DNA of 64,000 nt from Amycolatopsis sp. 2-15 (GCF_030285625.1 NZ_CP127294.1:9742001-9806000); one strand, 5' to 3'. Numbered from the stretch's first letter, positions 9,376 to 18,914 are shown. Program-made: numbers and translations. Notes: generated from the sequence alone by a model not told the origin.

Positions 9376-10212
9376 CTAGAGCACGCTGCCGCGCAGCTGC
9401 GCAGCGGGGGTCCCCGCCGCGCGCTGGACGGGGACGCCGACGGTCGCGTACTCGGAAACCAGCAGCTCAGGCAGCTCGTCGAGGGTTGTGACCGTGTGTA
9501 CACCAGCGGGTGCGCGTTCGCCGGTGCGACCGGTCCCGTCACGGTCGAGCCAGACGGCGCCGAGGCCGGCGTCGTACGCGCCGATTGCGTCGGTGTCGAG
9601 CTTGTCGCCGACGTGCACGGTCTGCGCCGGGTCGCAGCCCAAGCCGAGGCACACCGAGTGGAACATCACAGGGTCGGGCTTCGCGACGCCGATCTCGCCG
9701 GCGATGGCCACGTGGTCGAAGAACGGCGCCAGGCCGAGGTCCGCGATCTTGCGGCGCTGATGCGCGCCCGAGGCATTCGTCACGGCCGCGAGCAACAGCC
9801 CCGCGGCGCGCAGCCACTCGAGGCAGGGCAGGACGTCGTCGAACAGTTGCCACGACGTGGCGAGGATGTCGCGCCGGCGCGCCTCGAAGGCGGTCACCTG
9901 CGCCGAATCCGCGGAGATGCCGAGCTCGGCGAGGAAACATTCGGTGCGCCGGTGGTGCATCACGTCGTAGCCGAGTTTTCCGGCGACGACCAGCGCCACG
10001 TGCTCCTCGGTGATCAAGTCCCACAACGGCCAAAGGTCGCTGCGGCCGGTGAGCGCGTGGAGGCTGACGCGGATCGCGGCGGTGCAGTCGATCAACGTGT
10101 CATCGATGTCGAGGCAGACCAGACGCAGTTCCGGAGGCGCCCAAGGTTCGGGTCCGACAGGTGCCGGAGGGGCGGTTCGCGAAGGGGTCGGGGGTGCCAC
10201 GGCGAAATCCAC
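9376..10212 (-). CDS. HAD-superfamily hydrolase
   Basis: A 278-residue phosphatase-like protein. HAD motif I is LVCLDIDDTLIDCTA (about residues 32-46) with the nucleophilic Asp. Motif II is the VTNASG segment, and motifs III/IV are KPDPVMFHSVCLGLGC with VHVGDKLDTDAIGAYDAG. The helical cap between motifs I and II is of the subclass I type found in phosphoglycolate phosphatase and YjjG-like nucleotidases. The substrate is unknown. The N-terminal 28 residues are Pro-rich and may be over-called. It is the first gene upstream of the two tRNAs on the same strand. Confidence 0.85.
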   Translation of the reverse strand: MDFAVAPPTPSRTAPPAPVGPEPWAPPELRLVCLDIDDTLIDCTAAIRVSLHALTGRSDLWPLWDLITEEHVALVVAGKLGYDVMHHRRTECFLAELGISADSAQVTAFEARRRDILATSWQLFDDVLPCLEWLRAAGLLLAAVTNASGAHQRRKIADLGLAPFFDHVAIAGEIGVAKPDPVMFHSVCLGLGCDPAQTVHVGDKLDTDAIGAYDAGLGAVWLDRDGTGRTGERAPAGVHTVTTLDELPELLVSEYATVGVPVQRAAGTPAAQLRGSVL

Positions 10213-10546
10213 CCAGTGAGGCTAGGGCACTCACCGCGTTCGCAACGCGGCCAAAAAGGTGATTGCCGCTCCACTGACCCGGCGCACCGCGTCTACTCCC
10301 AGTGCGTGGAAAGTGCTGATCCGGTTACGACACGGGAATCCGGCCAACCGCGTGAGTGAACCGATTCGTGCGATGCCAGTGAAACGGTTCAAGCGGCCAC
10401 CTTGCCACGAAACCGCGCACAAAAGGGCACCTCTTCGCATGCACGAGTCCTCAGTGGACAGTCAGCACCGTGACGCACCGACCACTTGACGTGGGCCCGC
10501 CCCGGGTGCATCCTGATTCTATTCAACGGGTGATGAAAAGAGGGAG
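10213..10546. promoter_or_regulatory. Divergent intergenic region with possible promoter
   Basis: About 330 bp between the HAD gene and the FAD oxidoreductase. TTGACG at 10486-10491 with CATCCT about 17 bases further on could be a promoter for the oxidoreductase. Nothing else stands out. Confidence 0.3.
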
Positions 10547-10555
10547 ATGAGTCAG

Positions 10556-11797
10556 ATGACCGAGCACACGCGCTGCGTGGTCGTCGGCGGCGGACCTGCG
10601 GGCATGGTCGCCGGCCTGATCCTGGCGAGGGCGGGCGTCGAGGTGACTGTGCTGGAGAAGCACGCCGATTTCCTGCGCGACTTCCGTGGCGACACGGTCC
10701 ACCCGTCCACCCTCACGTTGCTCGACGAGCTCGGACTGGGCGAAAAGTTCGACGCCATCCCGCACAGCGAGTTGAGGGAAGCTGGCTTCCCCACTGAGGA
10801 CGGCGGCCTCATGAAGCTCGCCGACCTGTCACTGTTGAACGTTCCACACCCCTACATCGCGATGGTCCCGCAGTGGGACCTGCTCAACCTGCTCGCCGAA
10901 TCGGCGCAGAAGGAACCGACCTTCACCCTCCGCCTCGAGACGGAGATGACCGGCCTGCTCCGCTCGCGTGGCCGCGTCACGGGCGTGCGCTACCGCACTG
11001 CCGACGGCACCGAAGGCGAACTCGAGTCCGACCTCGTCATCGCCGCCGACGGGCGCTGGTCGCTCGCGCGCCGTTCGGGCGGCCTGGAGCCGCGGGAGTT
11101 CGATTGCCCCTTCGACGTCTGGTGGTTCCGCCTTTCCCGCCACGAAGGCGAAGCCGGCTCAATGCTCATGCCGCGCATGAACCACCGGCGGTTCGCCGTG
11201 CCGCTGCCTCGCAACGGCTACTACCAAATCGCCTACCTCGCACCGAAGGGCGAAGACCTGCGCGCCGCCGGCATCGAGGCCTTCCGCCGCAACGTCGTCG
11301 AAGTCTGCCCAGAGTTCGCCGACCGCGTCGACGAACTGGAGACGATGGACGACATCAAGTTCCTCGACGTCCGCCTCAACCGCCTGCACCGCTGGCACGC
11401 CGACGGCCTCCTCTGCATCGGCGACGCGGCCCACGCGATGTCGCCCGTCGGCGGCGTCGGCATCAACCTCGCCGTCCAGGACGCGGTCGCCGCCGCGACC
11501 CTCCTGGCCGACTCCCTCCTCCGCGGCCTCGCCTCGGAAGGCGACCTCGCGAAGGTCCGCGCCCGCCGCCTACTCCCGACGATCGCCGTCCAGACCCTGC
11601 AACGGCTCCTCCACCGCGCCGTGATGCGCCCCGTCATGGCCGGCCACCGCGACGGGCCGCCTCCCCAGCTCATCGCCCTCTTCGCGCGCTTCCCAAAACT
11701 CGCCTACATCCCCGCGCGCCTGCTGGGCCTGGGTTTCCGCCCCGAGCACGCCCCGGCCTTCGCCCGGCGCGCGATGGAACCGGCCGGGAAGAAATAG
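10556..11797 (+). CDS. FAD-dependent monooxygenase (PHBH/UbiH type)
   Basis: A flavoprotein of about 413 residues. The N-terminal Rossmann motif VVVGGGPAGMVAGLILARAG binds the FAD ADP moiety and is followed by the acidic end of strand beta-2 (LEKH). The DG motif is VIAADGRWSLARR, and the GD motif LCIGDAAHAMSPVGGVGIN binds the FAD ribose. This is the aromatic hydroxylase family, which hydroxylates phenols, quinones or polyketides with NAD(P)H; the substrate cannot be assigned. A GGGAG ribosome-binding site ends 9 bases before the ATG at 10556. The alternative ATG at 10547 is almost inside that site, so I prefer 10556. Single gene, followed by a repeat array. Confidence 0.85.
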   Translation: MTEHTRCVVVGGGPAGMVAGLILARAGVEVTVLEKHADFLRDFRGDTVHPSTLTLLDELGLGEKFDAIPHSELREAGFPTEDGGLMKLADLSLLNVPHPYIAMVPQWDLLNLLAESAQKEPTFTLRLETEMTGLLRSRGRVTGVRYRTADGTEGELESDLVIAADGRWSLARRSGGLEPREFDCPFDVWWFRLSRHEGEAGSMLMPRMNHRRFAVPLPRNGYYQIAYLAPKGEDLRAAGIEAFRRNVVEVCPEFADRVDELETMDDIKFLDVRLNRLHRWHADGLLCIGDAAHAMSPVGGVGINLAVQDAVAAATLLADSLLRGLASEGDLAKVRARRLLPTIAVQTLQRLLHRAVMRPVMAGHRDGPPPQLIALFARFPKLAYIPARLLGLGFRPEHAPAFARRAMEPAGKK

Positions 11798-12064
11798 CCA
11801 CTCGGGGTCAACGGCCGCGCCGCCCAGCCGCGTCCACCACGCCACACAACAAGTCCGCACCCAACCGACTGGCCCTCGATGGCCCGCAACCGCAACTGCA
11901 ACCGAAGTGCCGCCGCGCATCACGAGCGCGGCGGCGCTCTCGTCCAACCCCCACCAGCTCCGCGACGCCGCACACCAGCTCACTGAACCGCCACCCAGCA
12001 GCGGCGAGACCGATCCACTCCGCCACCCAGCAGCGACGCGTACCCGCCCACGCCAACTTCCGTG

Positions 12065-13030
12065 TCGCCACAAAACGACGACACCAATCCAGCCACCCTG
12101 CGTCCACTCGCCGGCAGCGCATCGCCACTGCGCGACACTGCTCCCCCACCGTGCCGCGAAGCTCGATCGCGAAGCCGACACCAAACTCGGCGACGCTTCT
12201 CATCGCCAACCGAGGTGTCTCCACCACGCGGCAACGCCCAGCCACACCGCGCATCGCGGCTCGATCGCCGAGCGACTTCGAGCACAACACACCTTTGTCC
12301 GCCGACCAGGGCGTCGCCACCGATCGGCAACACCGACCCCGCCCATCCTGCGAAGTGCGATCACCGGATCGTCGCCAAGCCCAGTGACATTCCGGCTCAA
12401 TCGTCCAATGCCTCCGAGCAAGCGACCCGCTGCCCCTTCGACCAAGGTGTCGCCGCTGAGAGTCAACGCCCACGCCGACCCTGCCGCGAGGTTTGGTCAC
12501 CCAGGCGAGGCCCAGCCCAGCGACCGCTTTCCCGCGCCCGCCAAGCTGCCGCTGCGGAGCGTCCGCGCTCAACCCAACCGCGCCGCGGACCTCAGCGGGC
12601 CGACGCCTCCCAGCTCAGCGGCCATTTTTCCTCCCAGCCAAGGTGTCGCCGCTGAGCGGCAACGCCCACCTCGACTCGGCGCGAGGCTCAGTCATCGGTC
12701 AACTCCAAGCCCCACGACTACTTTCACCCGCCCGCCAAGCTGTCGCCGTTGAGCGGCAACACCCCGCCAGACCGGACCGCGAGGCTCGACCGCCGAGCGT
12801 CGCCGCTGAGTGGCGGCACCCGCCGTCGCCGCGGCCAGCAGCCGAAAACCAGCAGCGACCTGCCGCCCCAGGCGTTCGCCACTCAGCGGCAACAGCCCCA
12901 GCCCACTAAGAAGGCCCAGGCACTGTCGCCACCGAACGGCGAAAGCCCAACCGAACACGAGCCGGTGACGTCAGTCACCACCCCGGAAATACGGAGGCCC
13001 ACCGGCCGTCGCCATTCAGGGGCGAACGGC
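12065..13030. repeat. Array of TCGCCGCTGAGCGGCGA-type palindromes
   Basis: Intergenic array between the FAD oxidoreductase and the FAH gene. Clear copies begin near 12314, 12450, 12646, 12743, 12800, 12876, 12926 and 13009, with weaker ones before (12065, 12122) and a variant near 12547. Spacings of 97, 99 and 97 bp, then 76 and 50, cluster near multiples of about 24.5 bp. The surrounding plus strand is C-rich. Open frames through it have no domain or ribosome-binding site. Bases 11798-12064 hold nothing recognisable. Confidence 0.75.
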
Positions 13031-13055
13031 CGGCGGGCCTCGGGCCGAACCGAAG

Positions 13056-13829
13056 TCAGATGTCCTGGACCGGGTTGGTCAGGGTGCCGATGCCTTCGAT
13101 GGTGATCGAGACCGACTCGCCGTCGACGATCGGGCCGACGCCCTCGGGCGTGCCGGTCAGAATGATGTCGCCAGGCAGCAACGTCATGACGCCCGAGATG
13201 AACTCGACCAGCTCCGGTACCTTGTGCACGAGGTCGGACGTGCGGCCGTCCTGCTTGACGTCGCCGTTGACCTCGCTGCGCAGCGCCAGGTCCGACGGAT
13301 CGATCGACGTCTCGATCCACGGGCCGAGCGGGCAGAAAGTGTCGAAGCCCTTCGCGCGGCCCCACTGGCCGTCGGACTTCTGGAGCTCGCGGGCGCTCAC
13401 ATCGTTGGCCACCGTGTAGCCGAGGATCGCGCTGGCCGCTCGGTCTGCGGACACGTTCTTCACCGGCTGGCCGATGACGATCGCCAGCTCGCCCTCGAAG
13501 TCGATGCGACCAACGTCACGCGGGCGGCGAATCGGCACCTTCGGGCCGATGACCGTGGTCGACGGCTTGATGAACAGCATCGGCGCCGCGGGCACCTCGT
13601 TGCCGAACTCGGCCGCGTGCTTCGCGTAGTTCCGGCCGACGGCGATGACCTTCGACGGCAGGATCGGCGCGAGCAGGCGGACGTCGGCGAGCGGCCACCG
13701 CTTGCCGGTGAAGTTCGGCTGGCCGAACGGGTGCTCGGCGATCTCCAGGACTTGGGCGTCGTCGCCCTCGCCCTCGATCGAAGCGAACGCGACACCACCA
13801 CTGGGATGAGCAATACGGGCTAGACGCAC
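13056..13829 (-). CDS. Fumarylacetoacetate hydrolase family protein
   Basis: A 257-residue member of the FAH fold (2-hydroxyhepta-2,4-diene-1,7-dioate isomerase/hydratase type). The metal-binding acids fall in IDFEGELAIVIGQPVKNV near the middle, and the GDIILTGTPEGVGP motif near the C-terminus is the family signature. FAH proteins split or isomerise beta-diketo acids in aromatic catabolism, or act as oxaloacetate decarboxylases. No catabolic cluster surrounds it, so the substrate is open. In actinomycetes this type often lies near gltX or isoprenoid genes; here the neighbour is cimA. Confidence 0.88.
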   Translation of the reverse strand: MRLARIAHPSGGVAFASIEGEGDDAQVLEIAEHPFGQPNFTGKRWPLADVRLLAPILPSKVIAVGRNYAKHAAEFGNEVPAAPMLFIKPSTTVIGPKVPIRRPRDVGRIDFEGELAIVIGQPVKNVSADRAASAILGYTVANDVSARELQKSDGQWGRAKGFDTFCPLGPWIETSIDPSDLALRSEVNGDVKQDGRTSDLVHKVPELVEFISGVMTLLPGDIILTGTPEGVGPIVDGESVSITIEGIGTLTNPVQDI

Positions 13830-13872
13830 CCGGTCAGTCTACGTACGCCGCCGCCGAGACGCTCGCCCCCGG

Positions 13873-13895
13873 CGGCGCGAACGGTCCCTTCGCGC
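13873..13895. repeat. Isolated palindrome
   Basis: GGCGCGAA and TTCGCGCC around a 7-base centre, in the 270-bp gap between the FAH gene and cimA. Its place at the 3' flank of cimA (minus strand) makes a terminator role possible, but it lies about 200 bp past the stop. Confidence 0.45.
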
Positions 13896-14097
13896 CGTCC
13901 TGGAGCGAATGGGCCTCTCGTACCAGCCGCGACCTGCGGATCGATCGCCGCCAAGTGCACGAGAGGTCCGTTCGCCCGCTTTCTCACCCGAAATCCTCGA
14001 CGACCACGCCGGCCATGCGTCACCCTGACCGCACAGCCATCGACGCACCCCTTCGACACAGCCCACCGACGAACCCGGCAGAAAGGAGCCGCCGATC

Positions 14098-15720
14098 TCA
14101 GACGCGAGCCGTGAGGCTCTTGTGGACGAGCGCGTCGCACAACGCCATCCAGCTCGCCTCCACGATGTTCCCGTGCACACCGACAGTGGTCCATTCCCGC
14201 TCACCGTCGCTGGATTCGAGCAGGACACGGGTCACAGCGTGGGTGCCCGGGTTGCTCGGCAGGATGCGCACCTTGTAGTCGGACAGCTCCACGGCGTCCA
14301 ACCAGGACAGGTGGGGGCTGAGCGCTTCCCGCAGGGCGGCGTCCATCGCGTGCACCGGGCCGTTGCCCTCGGCCGTCGCGATGACGCGTTGGCCGTTCAC
14401 GTGGACCTTCACCGTCGCCTCCGAAACGACCTCGCCGTCGGACCGGTGGTCGAGGACGACGCGGTAGGACTCCAGGTGGAACGGCGGCGTCACCGGCTCC
14501 TCACCGGAGACGTCCTCGACTTCACGGCGCAGCAACAACTCCAGCGACGCATCGGCGGCCTCGAAGGACCAGCCCTCGGCTTCGAGGTCCTTGACCTTGC
14601 GCACCGCGTTCGTCAGCGCTTCGGGCCGGCCGGCAAGGTCGACCCCGAGTTCACGTCCCTTGAGCTCGAGGCTGGCCCTGCCGGCCATCTCCGTGACCAG
14701 TACCCGCATGCCGTTGCCGACTGAAGATGGATCGATGTGGTTGTACAACAACGGATCCACCTTGATCGCGCTCGCGTGCAGCCCCGCCTTGTGGGCGAAG
14801 GCCGACGACCCGACGTAGGCCTGGTGGGTGTCGGGTGCGAGGTTCGCGATTTCGGCAAGCGCATGGGAGACGCGGGTGAGCTCGGCGGCACCTCCGATCG
14901 GGAGGACCTCCATGCCGAGCTTGGTCACGAGGTTTCCCGTCACGGCGAACAGGTCGGCGTTGCCGGCGCGTTCCCCGTAACCGTTCGCGGTGCACTGGAC
15001 GTGCGTCGCGCCGGCCTGCACCGCGGCGACGGAGTTCGCCACGGCGCAGGAAGTGTCGTCCTGGCAATGGATTCCCAAACGGAACCCGGTCTTGTCCTTG
15101 ACCTCGCGCACAGTCTCCGCGAGGCCGAGCGGCAGCTGGCCGCCGTTGGTGTCGCAGAGCACGAGGACGTCCGCGCCGGCGCAGGCACCGGCGTCGAGTA
15201 CTCGCAGCGCGGTGTCGGGTGAGAAGGCATACCCGTCGAAGAAGTGCTCGGCGTCGAGGAACACGCGCCTGCCCTCGCCGGTGAGGAACGCGACGGTGTC
15301 GCGGACCATGGCGCACGCCTCGTCGACGTCGACGCGCAGCGCGCGTTCGATGTGCCGCAGGTCGGATTTCGCCACCAAGGTGACCACGGGCGCTTCGGCA
15401 TCCAACAGCGCGCGGACCTGTGGATCCTCGGAGGCGCGGGTGCCCGCCTTGCGCGTCGACCCGAAGGCGACGAGCACGGCGTGCTTCAGCTCCAGCTCAC
15501 CCTTCGCTGCCCGCGCGAAGAACTCCGTGTCCTTCGGCAACGCACCCGGCCAGCCACCCTCGATGAAGCCCACGCCGAGCTCGTCGAGCAGCCGCGCGAC
15601 GGCGAGCTTGTCGGTGACGGAGTACGTGATGCCTTCGCGCTGGGCGCCGTCGCGCAGGGTGGTGTCGTAGAGGTGAAAGGCGTCACCGAGGGGCGTTTCG
15701 GCGGGCTCCGTGCGGGTCAC
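14098..15720 (-). CDS. cimA: Citramalate synthase
   Basis: About 540 residues from a GTG start with the ribosome-binding site AAGGAGACACC. An in-frame ATG 57 bases upstream overlaps the attenuator and is rejected. The HMGL/DRE-TIM barrel opens with LYDTTLRDGAQREGITYSV, and the HCQDD and GYGERAGN motifs follow. The C-terminal LeuA dimer domain is the allosteric region. The length and motifs match the CimA/2-isopropylmalate-synthase-like group that condenses pyruvate with acetyl-CoA to citramalate, the threonine-independent entry to isoleucine. A peptide with Ile codons and a terminator hairpin precede it, which supports an isoleucine role over leucine. Confidence 0.9.
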   Translation of the reverse strand: MTRTEPAETPLGDAFHLYDTTLRDGAQREGITYSVTDKLAVARLLDELGVGFIEGGWPGALPKDTEFFARAAKGELELKHAVLVAFGSTRKAGTRASEDPQVRALLDAEAPVVTLVAKSDLRHIERALRVDVDEACAMVRDTVAFLTGEGRRVFLDAEHFFDGYAFSPDTALRVLDAGACAGADVLVLCDTNGGQLPLGLAETVREVKDKTGFRLGIHCQDDTSCAVANSVAAVQAGATHVQCTANGYGERAGNADLFAVTGNLVTKLGMEVLPIGGAAELTRVSHALAEIANLAPDTHQAYVGSSAFAHKAGLHASAIKVDPLLYNHIDPSSVGNGMRVLVTEMAGRASLELKGRELGVDLAGRPEALTNAVRKVKDLEAEGWSFEAADASLELLLRREVEDVSGEEPVTPPFHLESYRVVLDHRSDGEVVSEATVKVHVNGQRVIATAEGNGPVHAMDAALREALSPHLSWLDAVELSDYKVRILPSNPGTHAVTRVLLESSDGEREWTTVGVHGNIVEASWMALCDALVHKSLTARV

Positions 15721-15759
15721 GGTGTCTCCTTGTGGCGGGGCAGAACCTGTTTCTGGCAA

Positions 15760-15790
15760 CAAAAAAACCTCCCGCATGGGTGCGAGAGGT
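15760..15790 (-). terminator. Attenuator terminator upstream of cimA
   Basis: On the minus strand ACCTCTCGCA pairs with TGCGGGAGGT around CCCA and runs directly into a stretch of seven or so T residues. It lies between the leader peptide and the cimA ribosome-binding site, so when formed it would stop transcription before cimA. Confidence 0.88.
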
Positions 15791-15791
15791 T

Positions 15792-15830
15792 GCGCGCCGG
15801 AAGCTCTTGTGGAGCGTCTATCCGGCGCGC
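15792..15830 (-). promoter_or_regulatory. Leader stem upstream of the cimA attenuator
   Basis: A perfect 10-bp inverted repeat (GCGCGCCGGA against TCCGGCGCGC). One arm overlaps the last codons and stop of the leader peptide and the other lies just before the terminator stem. This is the usual position of the pause or protector stem in ribosome-mediated attenuators. The alternative antiterminator pairing was not worked out. Confidence 0.65.
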
Positions 15831-15868
15831 TCGGCGATAATGATCGAGATGGCGGTCATGGTTTGCAT
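15818..15868 (-). CDS. Isoleucine-rich leader peptide of cimA
   Basis: A 16-residue frame, MQTMTAISIIIAERAG, preceded by GGAG with 9 bases to the ATG. Four of five consecutive residues in the centre are Ser/Ile with Ile-Ser-Ile-Ile-Ile. The stop codon lies between the two arms of a perfect stem. The cluster of Ile codons just before an attenuator fits isoleucine sensing by ribosome stalling. I see no other function for it. Confidence 0.75.
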   Translation of the reverse strand: MQTMTAISIIIAERAG

Positions 15869-15930
15869 GATGCCACAGCTCCGCGCGGCATCCAAGTGCC
15901 GGGCGGAGCTTCCCACTTTCTGGGAGCCGA

Positions 15931-16918
15931 TCAACGGAGCACTCCAGCCAGATACGCGCCGAACGCTTGCACGGCCGAAGCGTTGCGCGGCCCCTCCACC
16001 AGAGCGGCGTACGGCAACGCGAAGAAGCGGTCCTGCTTCACGGCCGGGATGTCGCGCAAGCCGGGCTGCAAGCGGAGGAAGTTCTCCTTGTCGGCGACAG
16101 TGCCCACCTCGCCGCCGTAGTCATTGATGAGGATGACGTCGGGCGCGCGCTGGACGACGGCCTCCCAGCTGACGGTGGTCCAGCCGTCGTCGACGTCGGA
16201 GAAGATGTTGGTGCCGCCCGATTTGGTGATGATCTCGTCGGGGCCGGCGTTGCGGGCGGCCGTGAACGGCTGGTCGCGGCCGTCATCGTAGAGGAACACT
16301 TTGGGCCGTTGCCCCTGAGCGGCGACGGCCTTCGTGACGGCCGCGACCTGGTCGCTGTACTGCTTCACCAGCTTCTCCGCACGGTCGCTGACGCCGAAGA
16401 TCTTGCCGAGGTTGCGCAGGTCGGTGTACAGCGCGTCGAGCGGAGGTATGATGCCGCGCTGCTTGCCGACGCCTTTGCGGCAGGCTTCGGTGAGTTGGTA
16501 GCTCTGGATGCCTACCTGCGTGAGCGTGTCGGGGGTGAAGCCGGTGCGCTCGGAGAAGCCGTAGTTCCAGCCCGCGAACACCAGGTCGGCGCCGGCGCCC
16601 TACACGACTTCACGGTTGATCTTCTCGGCGAGCTTGGGCACCTTCGTTAATTCGGCTTTCCACGGCGAAGACGCGACGCCGCCCGACTGCCCTTTGTCGA
16701 CGACATAGCCGGCCATCCGGTCGGCGAGGCCGAGGGGCGAACATCAGCTCGGTGATGCCGATGTCGTTGGTGACCATTCGCGACGGCGGTTCTCGGACGG
16801 TGAGCGGCTGACCGCAGTTGGTCACCGTCACGGGATACCCCGCCGGAGCGGCACCACTGTCCCCTTCGGACACTTGAGCACCACAGCCGGTCACGGCGAG
16901 CGTGGCCACCAGGACCAT
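15931..16918 (-). pseudogene. Broken ferric-siderophore substrate-binding lipoprotein
   Basis: The N-terminus has a signal sequence and lipobox (LAVTGCGAQ), and the remainder is a FecB/FepB-like periplasmic-binding domain (NDIGITELMFA, FAGWNYGFSE, NDYGGEVG). It would have delivered a ferric siderophore to the permease. The frame shifts near 16738, after LMFA. The shifted frame continues with recognisable protein (LGLADRMAGYVV) but meets an in-frame TAG at 16600-16602, after which homology resumes (GAGADLVFAGWNYG). Two independent lesions make it a pseudogene. It is last in the order permease, ATPase, binding protein. Confidence 0.88.
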
Positions 16919-16928
16919 CGCGACCGTC

Positions 16929-17088
16929 TTACGCCTGACTGTCCTCCTCGGACTCGAGCCGGTCGAACAACAGCCGTGCCCGGCCGGTCACCGGGTGCGT
17001 CACCACGTGGGCGCGCACGCCGAACACCTCGGCCAGCAGATCGGGGGTCGGCCACCTCGACACCGACTCCGTGGAGCGAGAGGTCCAT
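16929..17088 (-). pseudogene. Remnant of a siderophore ABC-transporter ATPase
   Basis: Only the two ends of a FecE-type ATPase remain. MDLSLHGVGVEVA is a typical N-terminus, and after a frame change DLLAEVFGVRAHVVTHP begins the usual C-terminus, which continues to RLESEEDSQA. About 200 residues in between, including Walker A, the signature motif and Walker B, are missing, so this is an internal deletion of roughly 600 bp. The start is directly after the permease stop codon, as in an intact operon. It cannot encode a working ATPase. Confidence 0.8.
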
Positions 17089-18334
17089 TCACTCACCTCC
17101 GAACACATAGGTGCGCCGCCGCATCAACAGCAGGAACGCGGGGACGCCGACGGCCGCCGTCAGCACGCCGATCGGGAGTTCTTCCGGCGCCGCGAGCACC
17201 CGCGCGGCAACGTCCACCCACACGAGGAAAACCGCGCCGGCGAGCGGAGCGACGGCGAGCACTCGCCGGTGATCGGCGCCGACCACGAGCCGGACGAGGT
17301 GCGGCAGGATCAGGCCGACGAAGCCGATCGCCCCGCTGACGGCCACGAGCACACCCGTCATCACCGCGCAGACGACGACCGCAGCTTGACGACGTCGACA
17401 CCGAGGGTCGTCGCCGCTTCGTCGCCCATCGCCAACGCGTTGAGTCGGCCGGCCAGGGCCAGGAGGAGAACGGTCCCCGCGACCACGACGGTCGCCGCGA
17501 CGGGCAATTAGCCCAGGTTGGCGCCGGCGAGGCTGCCCAGGAGCCAGAACAGGGCGGAACGCGCGGCTTCGCCGTTGGGAGCCTGGAAGACGAGCACCGT
17601 GGTGACGGCGAAGAACCCGTAGGACAGCGCCGTGCCGATGAGCACGAGTCGCAGCGGCGTGAGGCCTTGCCGCGTGCGGGCAACGAGGTAGACGATCACC
17701 GTCGCGGCGAGCGCGGCCAGGAACGCGCCCGCCGACAGCGCGTAGATCCCGAGCGACGCGAAACCCCGAACAACGTCACGGCGGCCGCGCCCACGGAAGG
17801 CCCGGACGAGATGCCGAGCACGAACGGTTCCGCGAGCGCGTTTCGCACCATCGCCTGGATCGCGACGCCCACCGTCGCCAGCCCCGCGCCCACCACGACC
17901 GCGAGCACCACCCGCGGCAGCCGGATGTCCCAGATGATCCGGTACTGACCGACGTCCGCCGCGCGGATCGTGCGGCCGAAGAGGCCGGCTCGCAGAAATT
18001 CCCACGTGTGGGTGATCGGCACGGCTACCATCCCGATGCCGACTGCCAGGACAATGGAGAGCAGCAAAACCGCAATCAGACCGACCACGATGGGTCCGAC
18101 GCGTCTGCGCTTCGGTGAATCGGGTGCGGCCCGCTGGGGCTTTCCGTCCCGCGAGAGTTCGCTTCCACCAGCGGATTTGTGCTGGGGACGCGATTCGCCA
18201 TTTATCGGCAACGCGTTGGGCGACGCGTCCGGAGCTCCGGTTGGCGGACCTTGCTCGGCGGTGTCGCGCTCGGCTCGCGGCGAAGTCGTTGCGGCTTCGT
18301 TGCCATGCTCGGACTCGCCGCTGGACGGCGACAC
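17089..18334 (-). pseudogene. Broken FecCD-type siderophore permease
   Basis: Membrane permease of the BtuC/FecCD family, recognised from RLPRVVLAVVVGAGLATVG, PFVLGISSGPSVGAA and GFVGLILPHLVRLVVG. Three lesions interrupt it: a frameshift near 17765, an in-frame TAA at 17508-17510 right after LAGANLG, and a second frameshift near 17375. The N-terminal 60 or so residues before KRRRVGPIVVG are Ser/Gly/Pro-rich and are read through two copies of the intergenic palindrome (giving SPSSGES and LPINGES), so the true start was probably inside that stretch. First gene of the decayed operon. Confidence 0.87.
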
Positions 18335-18914
18335 CGGCGTCGACCCACCGGAGGCGGGCCGACCGGGACAGCGTTGCCGTGTGAGGATTCGCCATCAGCC
18401 GGCAACGGCCACGGCCGGGGCAGCCGGTTCGGAGCGCCGGATGGCGGGCGAGAACCGACGGCGTCGGCTCCGGCCGACGACGACTCATCGGCGCCTCGGC
18501 CGAGATGCTCGGATTCGCCGCTGATCGGCGACAGCGGCAACGGCCCCGTCAGAAGATTGGTTAGTCCCGGCGGGGTCGCCGCAGGAGAGTTCGCCGCGTA
18601 TCGGCGACGGGTGCGGGCTTTCGGTGAACGGATCGAACTCTTACGAGTCGGGTCCGGCTGGCGGCGAGACATCAGCGGACCTTTCGCCAGGCTTGGGCTC
18701 GCCGCTTTTCGGCGACGGCGGGGACGGCGGGTCCGGGCCTCCGGCGGGCGGATCAGCCTCGCCCGAATCCGGGCCGGCCGACGGTGAGGCATCCGCGAAT
18801 CTGTCGCCAAGCTTGGGCTCGCCGCTGAATGGCGACGCCCGTGGCGGGCCCCACCAGCGACGACTCAGCGAGGCCAGAGTCGCCGGGCGAGGATTCGCCG
18901 TTGGCCGGCGACAC
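18192..18914. repeat. Array of TCGCCG-type palindromes upstream of the dead permease
   Basis: Eight copies begin near 18195, 18315, 18389, 18515, 18591, 18699, 18819 and 18895. Spacings are 120, 74, 126, 76, 108, 120 and 76, mostly close to multiples of 25. On the minus strand each copy reads as S/L-P-x-x-G-E in one of the three frames, but neighbouring copies sit in different frames, so it is not one protein repeat. The first two overlap the 5' end of the permease pseudogene. Confidence 0.72.
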
